From Sebastes aleutianus (Eukaryota > Chordata > Actinopteri > Perciformes > Sebastidae): a stretch of 64,000 nucleotides of DNA. Of the stretch, positions 48,346 to 61,680 are shown one piece after another. The position numbers and the translations under genes were made by a program. Each line of letters begins with the position of its first letter. Position 1 is the stretch's first letter. The notes under the pieces were generated by a model that was not told the origin of the DNA, ran no database searches, and saw nothing but the letters and a program-made list of their open reading frames with translations. Location of the stretch: assembly GCA_916700875.1 (NCBI GenBank), contig CAKAKS010000004.1, positions 13,288,534-13,352,533 of the forward strand. Reading direction: 5' to 3'.

Positions 48346-50343
48346 CCACACACACACATACCAACGATTTTCTACACCGACAGAATATTCCAGGTTTCAA
48401 ATAAACACATTTACTGTAAATATATTCATTTCACTGGTGTATCTTTAGAGATTCTATTTGAATAAAGTAGCTCCTCTTGAGGTCATGGGATGCCCACATT
48501 AAAAATGACTGGTTAATAAGCTTATTTACATCCTGTGAAGATGGGGGAGTGAGTAAATCAAATGATTTGCGCTGTGTCTTTGAAATTCACCACATTAAAA
48601 AGAGGCTAACTTTTAACATCAGGGGCTCAGTGATTAAGATTCTGCTGGGAGGCGGTAATTGCATTTCCTCCTGCGTGATCCAGCGTATTTTCCCCATGAG
48701 ACAGGCCGGGCTGTTTTCGAAGAAGCACAACAACGTACACGTCTTGCAAAACACACTCTTCTCCGAGGGGCAATGCCGCGAAAGCGAGGAAGAGCAGGGC
48801 CGACAATCACAAATATTAATAGATGGGGGGGAGATGTCCATCATTACGGAGCTGCATCATGATGTCTGTGTAATGGGTTGTTCGCTCGAGGGCGATAACT
48901 GCTGTCCCTAATGATAGCCCACAAAACGTCAATCAAAGAAGACATTTTATTCATCATAACCTCCGCAGAATGCGATACAAACTGCCTTACGGTTTCAGCT
49001 CACTTCTCCTCACCTTTATTTATTTGTTTTGTTCAGAAATAACTTATTAACCTTAATGCCATCCTCCACAGTGCGGCATGAATATTCACCACTCGCACTC
49101 TATTTATAGAGTGGTGAAGCTGATAGCTGACAGCTTTAAGAACTGTGCTACTGTAAAGGAAGCTTAAGACCACACCACATATGGGCCCCCACTATTATCT
49201 CACCCACATCAATGGGTGCCATTATCTTCATTCTTAGGTCCAAAGGCGTAATGATCAGGTTGTCCTTCACCATGTGCTCATTAACCACTGTGACAAAGCC
49301 TTTTGTGCAGGTAGATTTCCTCTGTAAATGCCAATTGGAAGGTCAAGAGAAGCAGTGAATTAAAGTTGACAGAGTGCCAAAGAAGACACAGTAGTTAAAT
49401 GAGGGTTTTGGCCTCATATAAGGGAGTGCTCGTGGTGATGTAGGAAACGGTAGCATATGTTAACCAAACCGAGGGTGAACTACTAACATCGGCGTAAAAC
49501 TGTAAAATTGAAATTTGACTTTGTGGCATTTACACAGGAATCCATAACCTATTCCTATTATGTGACGCACTTTCATAGCAGCATGGAGATGGGGGGTTGG
49601 GTGGGAGTGGGGCGGGGGGGTGCTGAATTTGAGAAGCCGCCACACTTTGTAGACAAGGACAGGAGGGGAGACATCAAACTTCTGAGGGAAATAGAAAACT
49701 GAGGCTCCAGTAGATTTTCCGTGGGTGTCATTATTGATGCTGATCCCTCGGCGCGTCACGCTACACTCTTACTAATCAGGTCTCACTATAATGTTTCCAC
49801 ACTGTCTCTTTCTCTGATCAATGACACTCTGCCCTCCTTTTAAAAGCATGAAACCGCAGACAGAAAGCGTGAACTGCACAGTTAATCCACTCTGCCAGTG
49901 TACTGCTAAATCATCAACATGCCACATTAGATGGACAGAGGGGCAGCGGGGTATGTAAAGTAGGGCAAAGACTAGGTAACAGGTGTGCGCAAATGAACAC
50001 ACACACGAAAACGCACAGGGATCCTAACCTCATGAAGCAGATCGAGTACGCTATGTATGGCACACACATGACGTATCCACATTAAATATAGTTTTCGCTT
50101 GTGCAATTTTTATAGCTTGTAATAAACTTCTGCTGTACCAAATCATTCCTTCCTGAATGTGCTTTTCAATAAATGCATTTTGATTTGAACATAGTGGTAG
50201 GCCTTTACTGTGGAACTGAAGGGGCAAATAAGCCATTTGCAGTTAGCTAACATCACCATTTAATTTAGTCAGAAAGTCAAAGCAACGGCTTTGTAAAGGC
50301 TCAACAAACGAAGGCTGTTGTTCTAACTCACAGGCTACACCTA

Positions 50344-50412
50344 CTACTGGACTTTATGAGTAATACTCTTGCCTACATTCACCAACTGAGTATTACCCAT
50401 AGAGTCCAGTAG
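50344..50412. repeat. 69-bp hairpin with 25-bp arms
   Basis: The arm 50344-50368 (ctactggactttatgagtaa, then tactc) pairs with 50388-50412 with two mismatches, around a 19-base loop. It is probably the remains of a palindromic mobile element. Confidence 0.85.
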
Positions 50413-51229
50413 AGGACTATTATTAAAGTTATCAAATGATGCTGTCACCAAGAAGACTGTCATTAGGCCTGTAGCCTAACAATTCTCAAAACTTGTTTGC
50501 CAAAATTACTGCAAAATTCACTTTGAAAGCAGATATTAGAGTTGTATCCTTGCCAATTTTATCTATTGCCACTGTGGCTGAAATTAGAAGGTGCTTTTGC
50601 ACAATTGTACAACAGCTTGCATATAAGCACACAAACACAGTCAACGACAAGTCTCTTTTCAGCTCATGTCATAATTGCCTTGTAGCGACAACACAGCCTT
50701 TTAAGACTCCATTATGACAAACATTTGTGAATATTCGAGGACGTCACAGTCAGACGACTAATTGCACGTCTTTTGGGGTATACGGTGCCACCATTGCCCC
50801 CGAAATACTGACAACACAAAACAAGTTTCCTCTAATTGACCTGAATGAGCCATGTAACAAATGGAAATCACTTTGATAATGTGTCATCATTTCCTTCAGA
50901 ATAACTGAGAGAGCGACAGGGATTAGAGGCTACAAAGAGTGAGAGAATACACCATCTGTCAGCGAGTCCAATGAAAAGACTGTGTGTTCACAAAATGTTA
51001 TCTGTCGGGATAAATCACATATCAAACAGACTTATAAAGCTATAAATTGGCACATATCACAGATGCAGTGTATCTTTAACATTTTTTTTCGACTGGGTAA
51101 AACTACAAAGATAGAATTAGGCTATCAAAAACTCACCCCTCCGTCTCGCTGGGAGGGGCGTGGATGGTCTATAATTGTTATAAGAATGTGTGTGTCAGCA
51201 GGTATACAGTAGCAGAGCAGGTGGGTAAG

Positions 51230-51253
51230 TGTATGTGTGTGTGTGTGTGTGTA
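51230..51253. repeat. TG microsatellite
   Basis: About 10 TG units. Confidence 0.85.
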
Positions 51254-52599
51254 AACGCGCTGAGTGGCTTCAGGCTTCATGTTGGTGTTTAATGAGTTTT
51301 GCGGGGGGAAACTCCAAGGTTTCCGGGATAAAAGTGAGACTCTGTAGTCTCTATTTGGGCCAGTGTTAACTCTCCGAGCCTTCGTTGCTGCGGGCTCCTC
51401 TACTAACTTGATTAGGCAGGTATGGGCCAGGTGCTTTGTGCCCTCTCTTCGCTGAAATGAAGGCTGGCACAAGGGCAAGCTGACACGAACACACAGTTTG
51501 GTTACACGTACACACACCATCTTTCTTTTTTCTTTCTTTTAATACGCACATGCCGCCACAACTATACACACGAAATGCCACCCAGGAGCAAAAACAATAC
51601 TAATCATCAACAGCAACAGCTACATCAACCCCCTCCCTCGAGATGACACACCAGCCGGTATGGTATGTGTCTATAGCTGTGACAGGTCTAATTTAAGCTT
51701 GCACGGCTAAATATACAGTACAGCGCGACGCTGCCCCTCCGAACCGAGTTCCATGACTCCTTTGATGGCACAAGATCAAAGCTGAAAATCACCACTTTTA
51801 ACTCCAATATATTAATTCACTTTCTATGTTTAGGTTCTGCCTCATATTGCTGCGGAGATGAAAAAACTTGTCCTCACAATGCATATTAATGCAGCGTGCA
51901 CCACGTAGACGCCAGTAGCTCGTCGGATTTTAGGTCGTTTGACCTACATTTCCTAGAAATTATGGCATGTATTCATTTGGAAATGCCTTCCTGTGTCATT
52001 ATGATAACAATTACAGGCTGTGCTGCTGGTTAATACCCCTTCACCGCTCTAAATCCCCAGCAGTCAGTCGCAAAGAATACTGGGCGTTTATAATGTGTGG
52101 TCTCCGGCGGTGTTGACGCACCAGCCCTGGGGTCCATCTGGGTGTGATTGTAGGCCAAAAACAGATGTTCCTGCCCGTATATGTGTGTGTTTGTGTGCGT
52201 GGTTTCTTCTCTATACCTTAAAGCATGTGTGTGTACAGCTGTCTACCTGACCCAAATGTATCTATTACTGCTGAAATACCTCTTTGTGAGCGTGAGTGTG
52301 CCTGACCCATTTGTATCGGTTTATGTTTACTTGGATGTTCCTCTGTGGGTGTAAGTTTGTATCTGTGTCGCCCCCTTATATTTATTTTTGTTTTATATCT
52401 TAGTGTGAACATGCTGCTCATCTGATCCTATTTATTGGTATTTACAGTACAGGTCTCTTCCTCCATGTGTGGACATTGAATAGGATATTTGTGTTTGCAA
52501 AATGTATCTAAACCCTGAAGAAAGTGTGTTTTGTAGAGCTGAAACCCTCTGATTTCCAGCTTCTTAAGTGTGAGGATTTGCTGCTTTTTCTGTTCTCAT

Positions 52600-52765
52600 A
52601 GTTAACGAAATATATTTTGGACAGATTGTCAGACAAAATAAGGAATTTTTAAGACATCACTTTGGGATCCTGGAAATTTTAAAGAGCATTTTTCACTACT
52701 TTTGACATTTTATGGACAAAACGATTAACTGAGAAATAATCAGCAGATTAATCAATGTATGCCAA
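52600..52765 (-). repeat. family J short interspersed repeat, copy 2 (inverted)
   Basis: On the plus strand catcactttgggatcctgga, catttttcactacttttgac and agaaataatcagcagattaa are the complement of the family J strings at 27515-27645. Confidence 0.65.
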
Positions 52766-52789
52766 TGTATGAAATGATTGCCCAAACAA

Positions 52790-53335
52790 CACATTCTCAC
52801 TCCAAACTCGTTGAATTGCGCCGCTTGGTCATTGCCCCAACAAACGAGGTACCCCTCGTGCGTTACTTTTGGACAGACAAGGGACGGCCAGTCAATGTAC
52901 GCTCATTACATGTATAGTGTCCTTTCAAAATAAACTTCCGTTTTCAAAGGAAGTTAGGTTTAGTCAACACGACCACTTAGTTATGGTCAGGATAAGGTCG
53001 TAGATGATGTTAACTTCACTCACTAGCGACTCACGTGACTCACAGGACTGACGATAATGAGTCACGTGCCTAACAACTCATGTGACTGACGATACCGACG
53101 AGTCGCGCGAGTAACGACTGACGTGACAAAATAAGTCAACGTTACTTTTAGTTTCACACAGGACACGAACACTCTCAGTTTCCTGGTTAAAAGACCTCTT
53201 TATTGATACTTCGTCACTTGATTCGATCATCAAATAACGCAGTGGCTGGTTTACATTGCGGTTAGTTGAAAGTCTGGTTCGTCACATACTGTTGCTAAAG
53301 GGTAACTCCATGCGTCGGTTTCCGTTACGTCGAGG
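52790..53335 (-). repeat. family A-related repeat, copy 6, with internal GACTCACGTGAC array
   Basis: It begins ttctcactccaaact with cgccgcttggtcattgcc, as copy 2 does. Near 53150-53200 it carries the reverse complement of the family's ccagga-ac and gtgttcgtgtcc strings. Between about 53010 and 53135 it has repeated gactcacgtgact / gactgacgata units. It may be a composite of two insertions, so orientation and ends are uncertain. Confidence 0.5.
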
Positions 53336-54339
53336 GGCGCTGCACAATCGGCCCAAACTCTGAATGAAAAAATAGGGAAAACCCGACAGGATGTTGGCTC
53401 AACTAATCAGCTTGCTTGACACGCAGGTCCGCGCTACGCATTGTTGAAGATTTGGAGGTGTGTGCACATCATCTCCTCTGCGAGTCTCTGCAACCTCCGG
53501 TTACCCATAACTCCCTTCTCTGTGTAGGTTCGCCAAGGTGCTTAACATTCATCTCCAGAGAGGGATAATAGCTTGAGTCTGAAAGTCTTGGGATTATTTG
53601 GATTTGACTACATTATTTCTCTGTTCTTTTCAGACAAAATGACATACATATTTATTTCAAGCTCATTTGATTATACGGCAGCGACTTCCCAACTAGAGTC
53701 ATTATAATCAAGCTTTTTTTTTTTACTTTTTTGTGAGCCTGATTCCTTTTTTTCCCTCTTTTATTAATGCATCTGAATCTAACAAAAATCCGTTTTACAA
53801 TGTCAACATGAGTCGCAGAATAGCAGCAATCTAGAAGTATTAAACACAGATCTGCTGCAATTACTCTCATGTAATACTGTAATCTGTACCATGTATGTGA
53901 AAAGTCAAAATAATGTCATTTTTATGTATTCGAAAATAAGCGGAGGAGCTGATGGAAATGTTGAGCTCCTCTTACTTTCCTTCCTGTGTTAGGTGGTCTG
54001 TAGTATTATAACTGTCAGAACTCCAAAAACGCATTATCACATAGTTACACTGACTTGTATTGTTCAGCTGCGTGCAGTCGGTGGACGGAGTCAGAAATAA
54101 ATTTAAGTGTGTATGTGCGTGACGACGCCTTATAACTTCACGCTCCTGCTGAACACCCCAGCGAGTTCCCCTGGATCCCTGCATATATTAAATCTGCTAT
54201 ATTATTTTTGTTCAAGGGAAATGCACATATTCACACACGTGTCCATGAATAAGAACCTCAAGCAAATGCATTTCTGCCGGTGAATTCTTGGAGGCTGCCT
54301 GGGAAGACACGGTGAAGTAAAGGCTTTCAGACTCTTCAG

Positions 54340-54690
54340 AAAACGGGAAGAGAGGTGCAAATGGAGAGGAAGAGGTGGCGAGAAAGTCGTTTAGGGTCAC
54401 TTGAGGTAGATTACCGGAGAGAGGCCGGTGATAATGAGAGGAATAGAGGAACAAAGGGGTGGAGGAGATGCAGTAGAGGATGAAGAGTAAGAGGTTGGAT
54501 GAGAATGAAATTAAGGGACGAGGCTTGGATAGAGGAGGTTGGAGGGAAGAGGAGAGGGGTGTTAAAGAGGTTAGGCGGGAACAAAAGGAGCGGTGAGTGA
54601 GGAGGAGAGGATTAATAGAGGATGAGTTTAGATGGAAGTAAAGAAAAGGAGTTTAGAGGCACTTCAAGAGAAAGGAGGTTGGAAAGCTTT
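54340..54690 (+). repeat. purine-rich low-complexity tract
   Basis: About 350 bases dominated by A and G (ggaggttggagggaagagga and similar) on the plus strand, with no periodic unit visible. Confidence 0.75.
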
Positions 54691-57651
54691 TTCTATGAGG
54701 AGTGCAGTTCCTCACGTATGCTATGTGTCAGGAGTGGTCCCACTGAGGTAATTGAATCAGGACATGAAAACAACAGGGGAACAGATTCGGGGTGAGGTGG
54801 TCAGGCGCAGCTGGGAAAGCAACAGTCCCCCCGCTTTTAAAACTAAAGGGAAAGGAAACACCGGGGGGAATATGTGGGGCTGCGGTGTCCAGAGAGCTGA
54901 CTCTACATGGCCTTTCACAGGAGCCACAGCTCCAGGTGCAACACAGTGCAGGTCTGTTAAACATCCATTTCTCCATGTCTTTTATTTTTTTTAGCCCACC
55001 TCTACCCTATATGTCTATTTTCAACAGGGTTTTTTTTGGTTTTGTATAATGTAAACTGCAGTCATATGACTGTAATCGCACATCACAGTGTGAAATGATG
55101 ACAGAACGGGTGAAAATTGATTCAAACTCGCCCCCCTGACGAGGAAAGGCAGACTGAAATATACCAGTTCACATGAAAAATACCTATAACAACCTTGCCG
55201 CTGTTCCAGGCTGGAAAAAAGAAGAAGCCAAAATTGGGTGAGAGGGAGTTTAAAGTGCTCTGTTTGCGTTTTTTCATCAAGCAAACTATTGTAAAAAGGG
55301 GAAATTGCCTGTAAAAACTTCCCCTGTGCTACCACACGCCTCAAAACTGGATGTTCATTGTGGGAACGGGCGTGTAAATAAACATAAACAACACTAGGTG
55401 TAAATGAGCCTAACAGGGGAATAAAAAAAAAAAGTTGGGTTAGTCGCGTCTGCAGCTGGCCCAGACTGTTAATGTCTGCACTTTTTCTATTAGACGGGAC
55501 CCCCTGGCTGCCTCATACAATTATGTTATTCTTCTGGGGCCGCGAGTGTGGGTGTCTGCGTTGTGAGACTGTGTCTGGAGGTGATAAAAACAGCAGAGAG
55601 CCCATAAATAATGACTTAATGATCCCCTCCACCCTTCGCAGCGATGATGACAATGGAGTTTTCCAAGCTGGGACGCTGGTGGGGGGGCGGGTGGGCGTGG
55701 TGATCCACATGTGGCCTCCAGGTGTGCTCAACTCCATTTCTGTTACTTCTTAACCACCCAACTCGCCGTCCATCTTTTACATTATCCATCTTTTATTATC
55801 CCTCAATCACTGTACATCCATCTATAAAATGTATTCTCTCATGTGTGAGCGTTCACCTTGATGCAATTGTAAAAAATATGTATGCGAAAGCTTTCTGCTC
55901 TCGAGGGAATGCTGCATGATCTGCATTAATCAACCTGTCAAGGTTGCGTTATTGTGTATACAGAAAGTGTGTGAAAGTGGTAAATGTGTGTTAGAAACAG
56001 AAGAGAGAGAAACAGGTAATTCTGAGTGACAGAATGTTACGGGGACCAGATGCAGAATCAGACGTGCGGCTAAATTATAGTCCAGCCGCCGAGGCAGAAA
56101 TAAAGGTGTGATTTGCGTAATTGTTTCTTTAGGTGGGCTCTGCCACCACGGCTGCAACAACAAAAGCAGTAAATCATGTGACTGTACATTGCAATTAACA
56201 TCCTCTCCTTCACAGTAATCACGCTCCGGAGCTAAATATGATAATTTGATCAAGATCATTTGCCTTTTCTGCTTTTATAAATCATTTTGCCAACACCTAC
56301 TGCACCTAAGCGGCTTCTGAGAAGCATGATTTCCCCCTCAGGGGTTCAGGGAGGAGTCTGAATGTCGTCCACTCACGCTGCGAGAGAGGGAAAGAGTCGA
56401 CTAAGCAGCGCTAAAGAGTGAGAATCAGAGATGAAACAGAGTGACTGGAACCTGCCAATTACTATAATTGCTTCAGCTAGAAGTGATGAACTCTGGATAT
56501 CTGAGAGAGGGTGAGAAATCACACGTGTGCTTCATGTGCAATTACACAAAAACTCTTTTTGAGACTAAGCCAAGAATAAACATATATTTGAAAAGAGAAA
56601 GTGTTAATTATAATGTATGGGGCCCAGAGGGGGGTGAGAGAGGACAATGATATGTTACATTGGGTCTCATTGTGTGCAGAGAGACCTGCCGTCGCCTGAG
56701 GGGCTGAAACGCGTCCAGGAAGCAGAAACTGCTGTTGTTTCATGCCTATTAACACTGGCCATACCAACTGAACATCCTTGAGTAAGTCACTGCATCCCTC
56801 CCATATCCAGCTGCCAGGCACTCTGACCTTCCCATATCAGAGGGAGGGCGAGCCAAAAGATTATTTCCCTCTGGGGATGAATTAAGTATTGTATTAATAT
56901 TATTGTATTAATATTATGGTATTCAGCGGGAGAAGGTGGGTGGGAGCTGTAATGGGGTTTGAGGGAAAGGAGGAAAAACATCCCATTTTCTCTAAAAAAA
57001 ACTACTCGGAATGGTTTGTAGAGCTCCAGCTGCACTTTTCGGGTTTTTGCAACACCAGCAGAGGCATTAAAAGAAACAAAAAAAACTATCTTTACTCGCA
57101 CAATTACCTCCCGAGTATCAGCTGCTTGATGGTCTCGAGCAACAGTTTCCTCTTCGCAGCGTGAGACACAACTCCTTCTCGTGTGCTTTTCTAAAGTCAA
57201 TAAAAAGACGCCGACCCTGCAGGACAGAATCCCCTTTTGCCCTTAACTGCTGCAGAGAGGGGAGTACTTTTCTACCGAGAAAGCCTTCGGGGAACAGCGT
57301 GGAGCACAGAATAGATCAGGATGCTACGGGAGCGTTGCTTCGGAAGGGCAGAGGTCTATTTTTAATGACAACAAGAGCACTGCAACAAAGTGTTGTGGTG
57401 GTCGGGCGAGTCCAGAGGAGATTTATCCTCTCTGCGTAGGAGTTCTTCCCTCACTGCGCCCGTCTTAAGAGTCCAAAACAAATGCGAACGTTTCCTGCAA
57501 CAAAAATCCATTTTATCCTTCGTTTACTCTGATTTGACTGAGCTGATCTCGGCTTAGCCTCATTAAGGGAATTGTGTTTTTCTTCTTTTAGTCTACTGCT
57601 GACAGTGAAAGAGAGTGTGTTTTAATGCAGCTTTCTTGCACACCTGCCTGT

Positions 57652-58644
57652 TAGGGCTGCACGGTTATGGCCAAAATGGTAATCACAATTTTTTTTGATC
57701 AATATTTTAGATTATTATCTCAATTATTCAAAGATTTTATGGACAAAATATTAATGATGCAATTTCCCATTTTAAATAAACAGAGCGCTGCTTTCACTTC
57801 CATGTTGTGCTACATTACCAACTGTCAAAAACTCTAAATGTTATCCTTTTTTTTGTTATTGTCATCTATAGTGGTTATTTATATAAAAACACACAATTCA
57901 AATGATTAGGAAATAAATGATTGTATTTTTATTTAAATATTTGCTTTGATTAAAAAAATCTTGTCATTAGTAGTTCTAATAATATGTTATTAAGCTGCTC
58001 AGAGTTAGTGTTAGGAAGTTAAACAATTTATATTGCTGTGGAAACATCTCCTTCAAATAACTGGATTTATTCAAGTCTCTCGCCAAAAACGACATTTTAC
58101 AAGATTACATTTGAATGCATCATGATGGCGTTATAATTTACCATCGCACAATACTAATTTCTACTGAGTGGAGCTTGAACGCACCATAATGTGCTCCTTG
58201 CTGTCGGCATACGAGCTGGTAACTGCAATTACTCTGAGCAGCATCATGGGAATGAATTACAATATAATAAGTGTCTGATTAAGTTAGTTGTTCCAAATGT
58301 TCCTCCACGGCATATTTTGGACTTACAGTTGTGACAAATTGCTGTTTTATGTCTTGTAGGGTGTGTGTGCGACGTTACTGATTGTACCGCTGTGTGTCAA
58401 CGAAAAACCATCATGTGGCTGCACATGTGTGTCTCGGTTATATGAGACTGCTGAAAACCGGTCAGCTTCAATCGGCTGCTGATTGACGGTGAATCTCTAG
58501 CTGTTAGTTTAGGAAGCGCTTGATTTATGCATCAGAGTTTTCTATGAGCGGAGCATTTTAAACGTCAATATCGCAATCGATCATGCTCATTTAATTGTGG
58601 GAAGCCAAAATCGTAATTAATACTCGATTAATTGTGCAGCCCTA
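57652..58644. mobile_element. 993-bp non-autonomous hAT-type element
   Basis: Ends tagggctgcacggttatggc and taattgtgcagccccta-like (attgtgcagcccta) are terminal inverted repeats with an 11-base perfect core. Flanks ctgcctgt (57644-57651) and ctgcatgt (58645-58652) are 8-base direct repeats with one mismatch, as expected of hAT insertions. No transposase reading frame; the interior is AT-rich. Confidence 0.85.
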
Positions 58645-60179
58645 CTGCATGTGTATCTACTATCTCTTTGAAGGGGCATCAGTGAAGCTGGGGGTCAGGT
58701 CTTGGCCAGGCTGAGGTCAACCGGCGGGGTCAGTCCCATCTCTGAGAAAGTGAAACCAGAGCCTTTCCTTCCAGTCACTCGGAGTCGCCCCGCTGACCTC
58801 CGGAGGCCTGACACATGCACCTGAGAGCCGAGCTGCATGTGAAATAAGCAGCAGAGCTATTAATATGCCTCATATTTGCACACGGGGATATTTTTGTCAC
58901 TGCCTTGACTCACTCTGGTTTGCTTATTCTCTGGGATTTTGTTATTGATATCATCTTCTATTTGACCGCCTCTTCCTCCGTATCTCAGCCTACATCATAT
59001 GATGCTGCGAGGTTTAAAGCTTGTCTCTTCTGTTAAGACACCACAACAGCACCTTAACGCGTGTGTGTACACTGGGATGTGTAGGCACTTTGGTGTTTAT
59101 TTGTATTTGAGTCTTCTTCTTTTCTATGCCAGACAGAGAAGGGAGAGAAGAAAAAACACACATCTCATCTCGGAGAATCTTTAAACAATCCACTTCAGTC
59201 CCAACAGGGCAGAAGAAGCGCAGGCAGAGAGGCAGCACAACTCTTGAACGCAACTCGCATTTCGGTGGGAACGAAATAGAGGCAGAGCAGGAGAATAGAA
59301 ACATTGTCTTGTTTCATGAACAGCATAAACAGACCACTGTATTAACCAACCAGCACACTCCTGGCAATACCTCTAGAATTACTCCATTGTCTTTTACAGC
59401 AACTAATCCTTATCGCCGAGGCCCAGTACCTGGCTAGACTTTTAACAGACTTAATGTTCCGTAACAAAACACCCCTTGAAACCAAAATCCCACTTGTGTA
59501 CAATAGTTTTCAACTCCAAATGACCATTTCCTGTTGTGCAAAAGAGCTTAAAAAAAGTCAAAGTCAAGTCAAGCTTAGTGTACAATCAACAAAAATACGG
59601 TGTTCACCGCTGGCAGACAGCCAGGCAGGTTTCTAACTGAGGGCTCATTCTTCTTGATGGTTTATTCAAGGAAGAATGAGATGTTATTCAGGAGGAATAA
59701 TAAGTGGTCTGGTGTTCACTGCTGGTGGTTTAGATCAGACCACACATCCTTCGTGTGGTTTCGCCGTCAGCACTGAGGCAGCATTGTGTCTACGGAACGG
59801 GGTAGACTACACATTCACGTTCGTGCCCTACACGGAGCAGTAAAGGCCATGACTCATGAGGGTCTCATGTCTGGAGTGTGTGCCGAGTGTGTTTTGGGGA
59901 AACAATACAGGAGGTGTGTGTGTGTGAAGGAGAGACCACGCGACTGTAGTTGTTTCTCACTTTGCCTCTCTTTTCAAGGGCGTATGGGTTTGGTTTCAGG
60001 CACACAATGAAGTCATAGGTCCTTCAATGAATTACTATGTAAATCGCTGCATTATTAATGCGGCACCTACTTAAAATCACATTTAGGTTCCTAGTTAGAG
60101 ACTTGATACTTTGCTCATTTTGGTTGATGTACGATTTTAGCAAGTTTTGAGGAGAATATTAACTGTGAATAAAAAAGTG

Positions 60180-60435
60180 TCGGCTATTTTCACCCGGTAA
60201 TAGTAGTAGTAATATAAAGAGCGACAAAGTACATGCAAGGAGTAGGTTGTGGTGGATGAAAGAGTCAAACTCAGGACTTTCACCCCGGAGACTCGGGTAG
60301 TCTCATGAGAAGCCTATTTTTCACTTAGTTGACTTATTATTTTCTGTTTTTTAAATTATTATTTTCAGTTTTCAGTCGCAGCTTGGTTAGGTTTAGGCAA
60401 CAAAACTACTCGGTAAGGTTTAGGAAAAATATATA
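60180..60435 (+). repeat. family A-related repeat, copy 7 (fragment)
   Basis: Contains caaactcaggactttcaccc, cggagactcgggtagtc, ttagttgacttatt and gttaggtttaggcaacaaaa with gtaaggtttaggaaaa, all typical family strings but partly in different order. It is likely a degraded or rearranged copy. Confidence 0.5.
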
Positions 60436-60699
60436 TACAGTATACAGTATTTAACGTGTGCCCGGGTCAGGTGCAAATAGTATTTGTTGGCTACGGACAC
60501 CTGGGTGCTAATAGCATCCGCCATAAAAAAAAGATTATTCTAAATCTTACACATAACACATGCAGAGGAGGTGGAAAAGTTTTTTTCCGCCTCTGTAGTG
60601 CTCCAATAACCTACTGCAATAAGGACAGGCAATGCAGTGTTGGAGGACACCCTCAGATCCTTAACTTAAAAAGTGAGTTTGTCATGATATGTCCCCTTT

Positions 60700-60830
60700 A
60701 ATTAAAAGTACCAATACAACAATGTAAAAGTACTCCATTGAAGGAGAATGTCCTGCATTCAAAATCGTACTTAAGTAAAAGTACAGAAGTAGTATCAGCT
60801 AAATATACCATGGCTCCTGTGACTTATATA
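60700..60830. repeat. short interspersed repeat with ACTTAAGTAAAAGTAC core
   Basis: Contains gtacttaagtaaaagtacag, aagtagtatcagctaaat and gaatgtcctgcattcaaaat, inverted relative to 21630-21775. Confidence 0.7.
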
Positions 60831-61549
60831 TTGGATTTAGTTTTATCTACTTTATAAACAGTTCAGTGTTTTAGTCCAGTGGTAGTCCAGCCTAGGGCTA
60901 CTCCAAACAGTCACAAGATAAATCAGAGGAGTTATGAGATTAATGGGGTATGAAGAAAAACAAAGTTATGTGATACAAATTTGTATTCGGTCTTTGGTCT
61001 CTTCTCTAATCTTTGCCTTTTTTGTGAAATAGCGGATAGTTCTAACTCTTTGTGCCTCCACCAATTAGCCAAATGAAACCATTTGTGACCATTTGTGAAG
61101 TTTAGAGGGAAATGTCTCTTTATTCGAACCGCTAACAACTCTTAGAGATCTGAAACACGACAAGGAGCCCCAACTAGACACTGCTTTTTTTGCAAGGGCT
61201 CAGAAGGCAAAAAGACTGGGAATCACGGGTTTTATCCTTAATATTGTATCAACTAGAAAACTAAGAGTACAACTAAAAACTAGAGTATGGTACAGGTATT
61301 TCAAAATTGAAATGTAATCAGTTACTTTCCACCACTGTATGTAGCCTGAGAGGTGAAACCCAGGGTAAAAAAGCCCCATATATTTGCAGTGCAAGATGTA
61401 AGTGACTATGGTGAGCATATTGACATTTTTTACTTTTGTGGCAACAACATTTGAATTTTAGCGCATTGACAGTAAGAGGACATTGGTTGGATAGAGATTT
61501 TTATGAGGGAAACATGCCCTCTTCATCCCCAGCAGAAAGTGTGCCTTCA

Positions 61550-61680
61550 TTTTCTCTTCCTTCATTGTGTTTTTCTCTTTTGTGTCACTTCTCCTCTCTT
61601 CTCTTGCTGCCTGTGCCTACTTTTCTCTCTTGTCTCGTCCCGTCCTGCCTGTCTGTCTCTCTGCTCGTCCCTCTCTAAGG
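61550..61680 (+). repeat. pyrimidine-rich low-complexity tract
   Basis: Mostly C and T (cttctcctctcttctcttgc and similar). Overlapping reading frames on both strands reflect composition, not genes. A second, weaker tract lies at 61840-62000. Confidence 0.75.

Noticed and set aside
48477..48911. 144-codon plus-strand reading frame
   Set aside because: No domain or homologue recognised, and overlapping frames of similar length exist on both strands.
56787..57200. 137-codon minus-strand reading frame
   Set aside because: No recognisable family, no start context, mixed-composition sequence.
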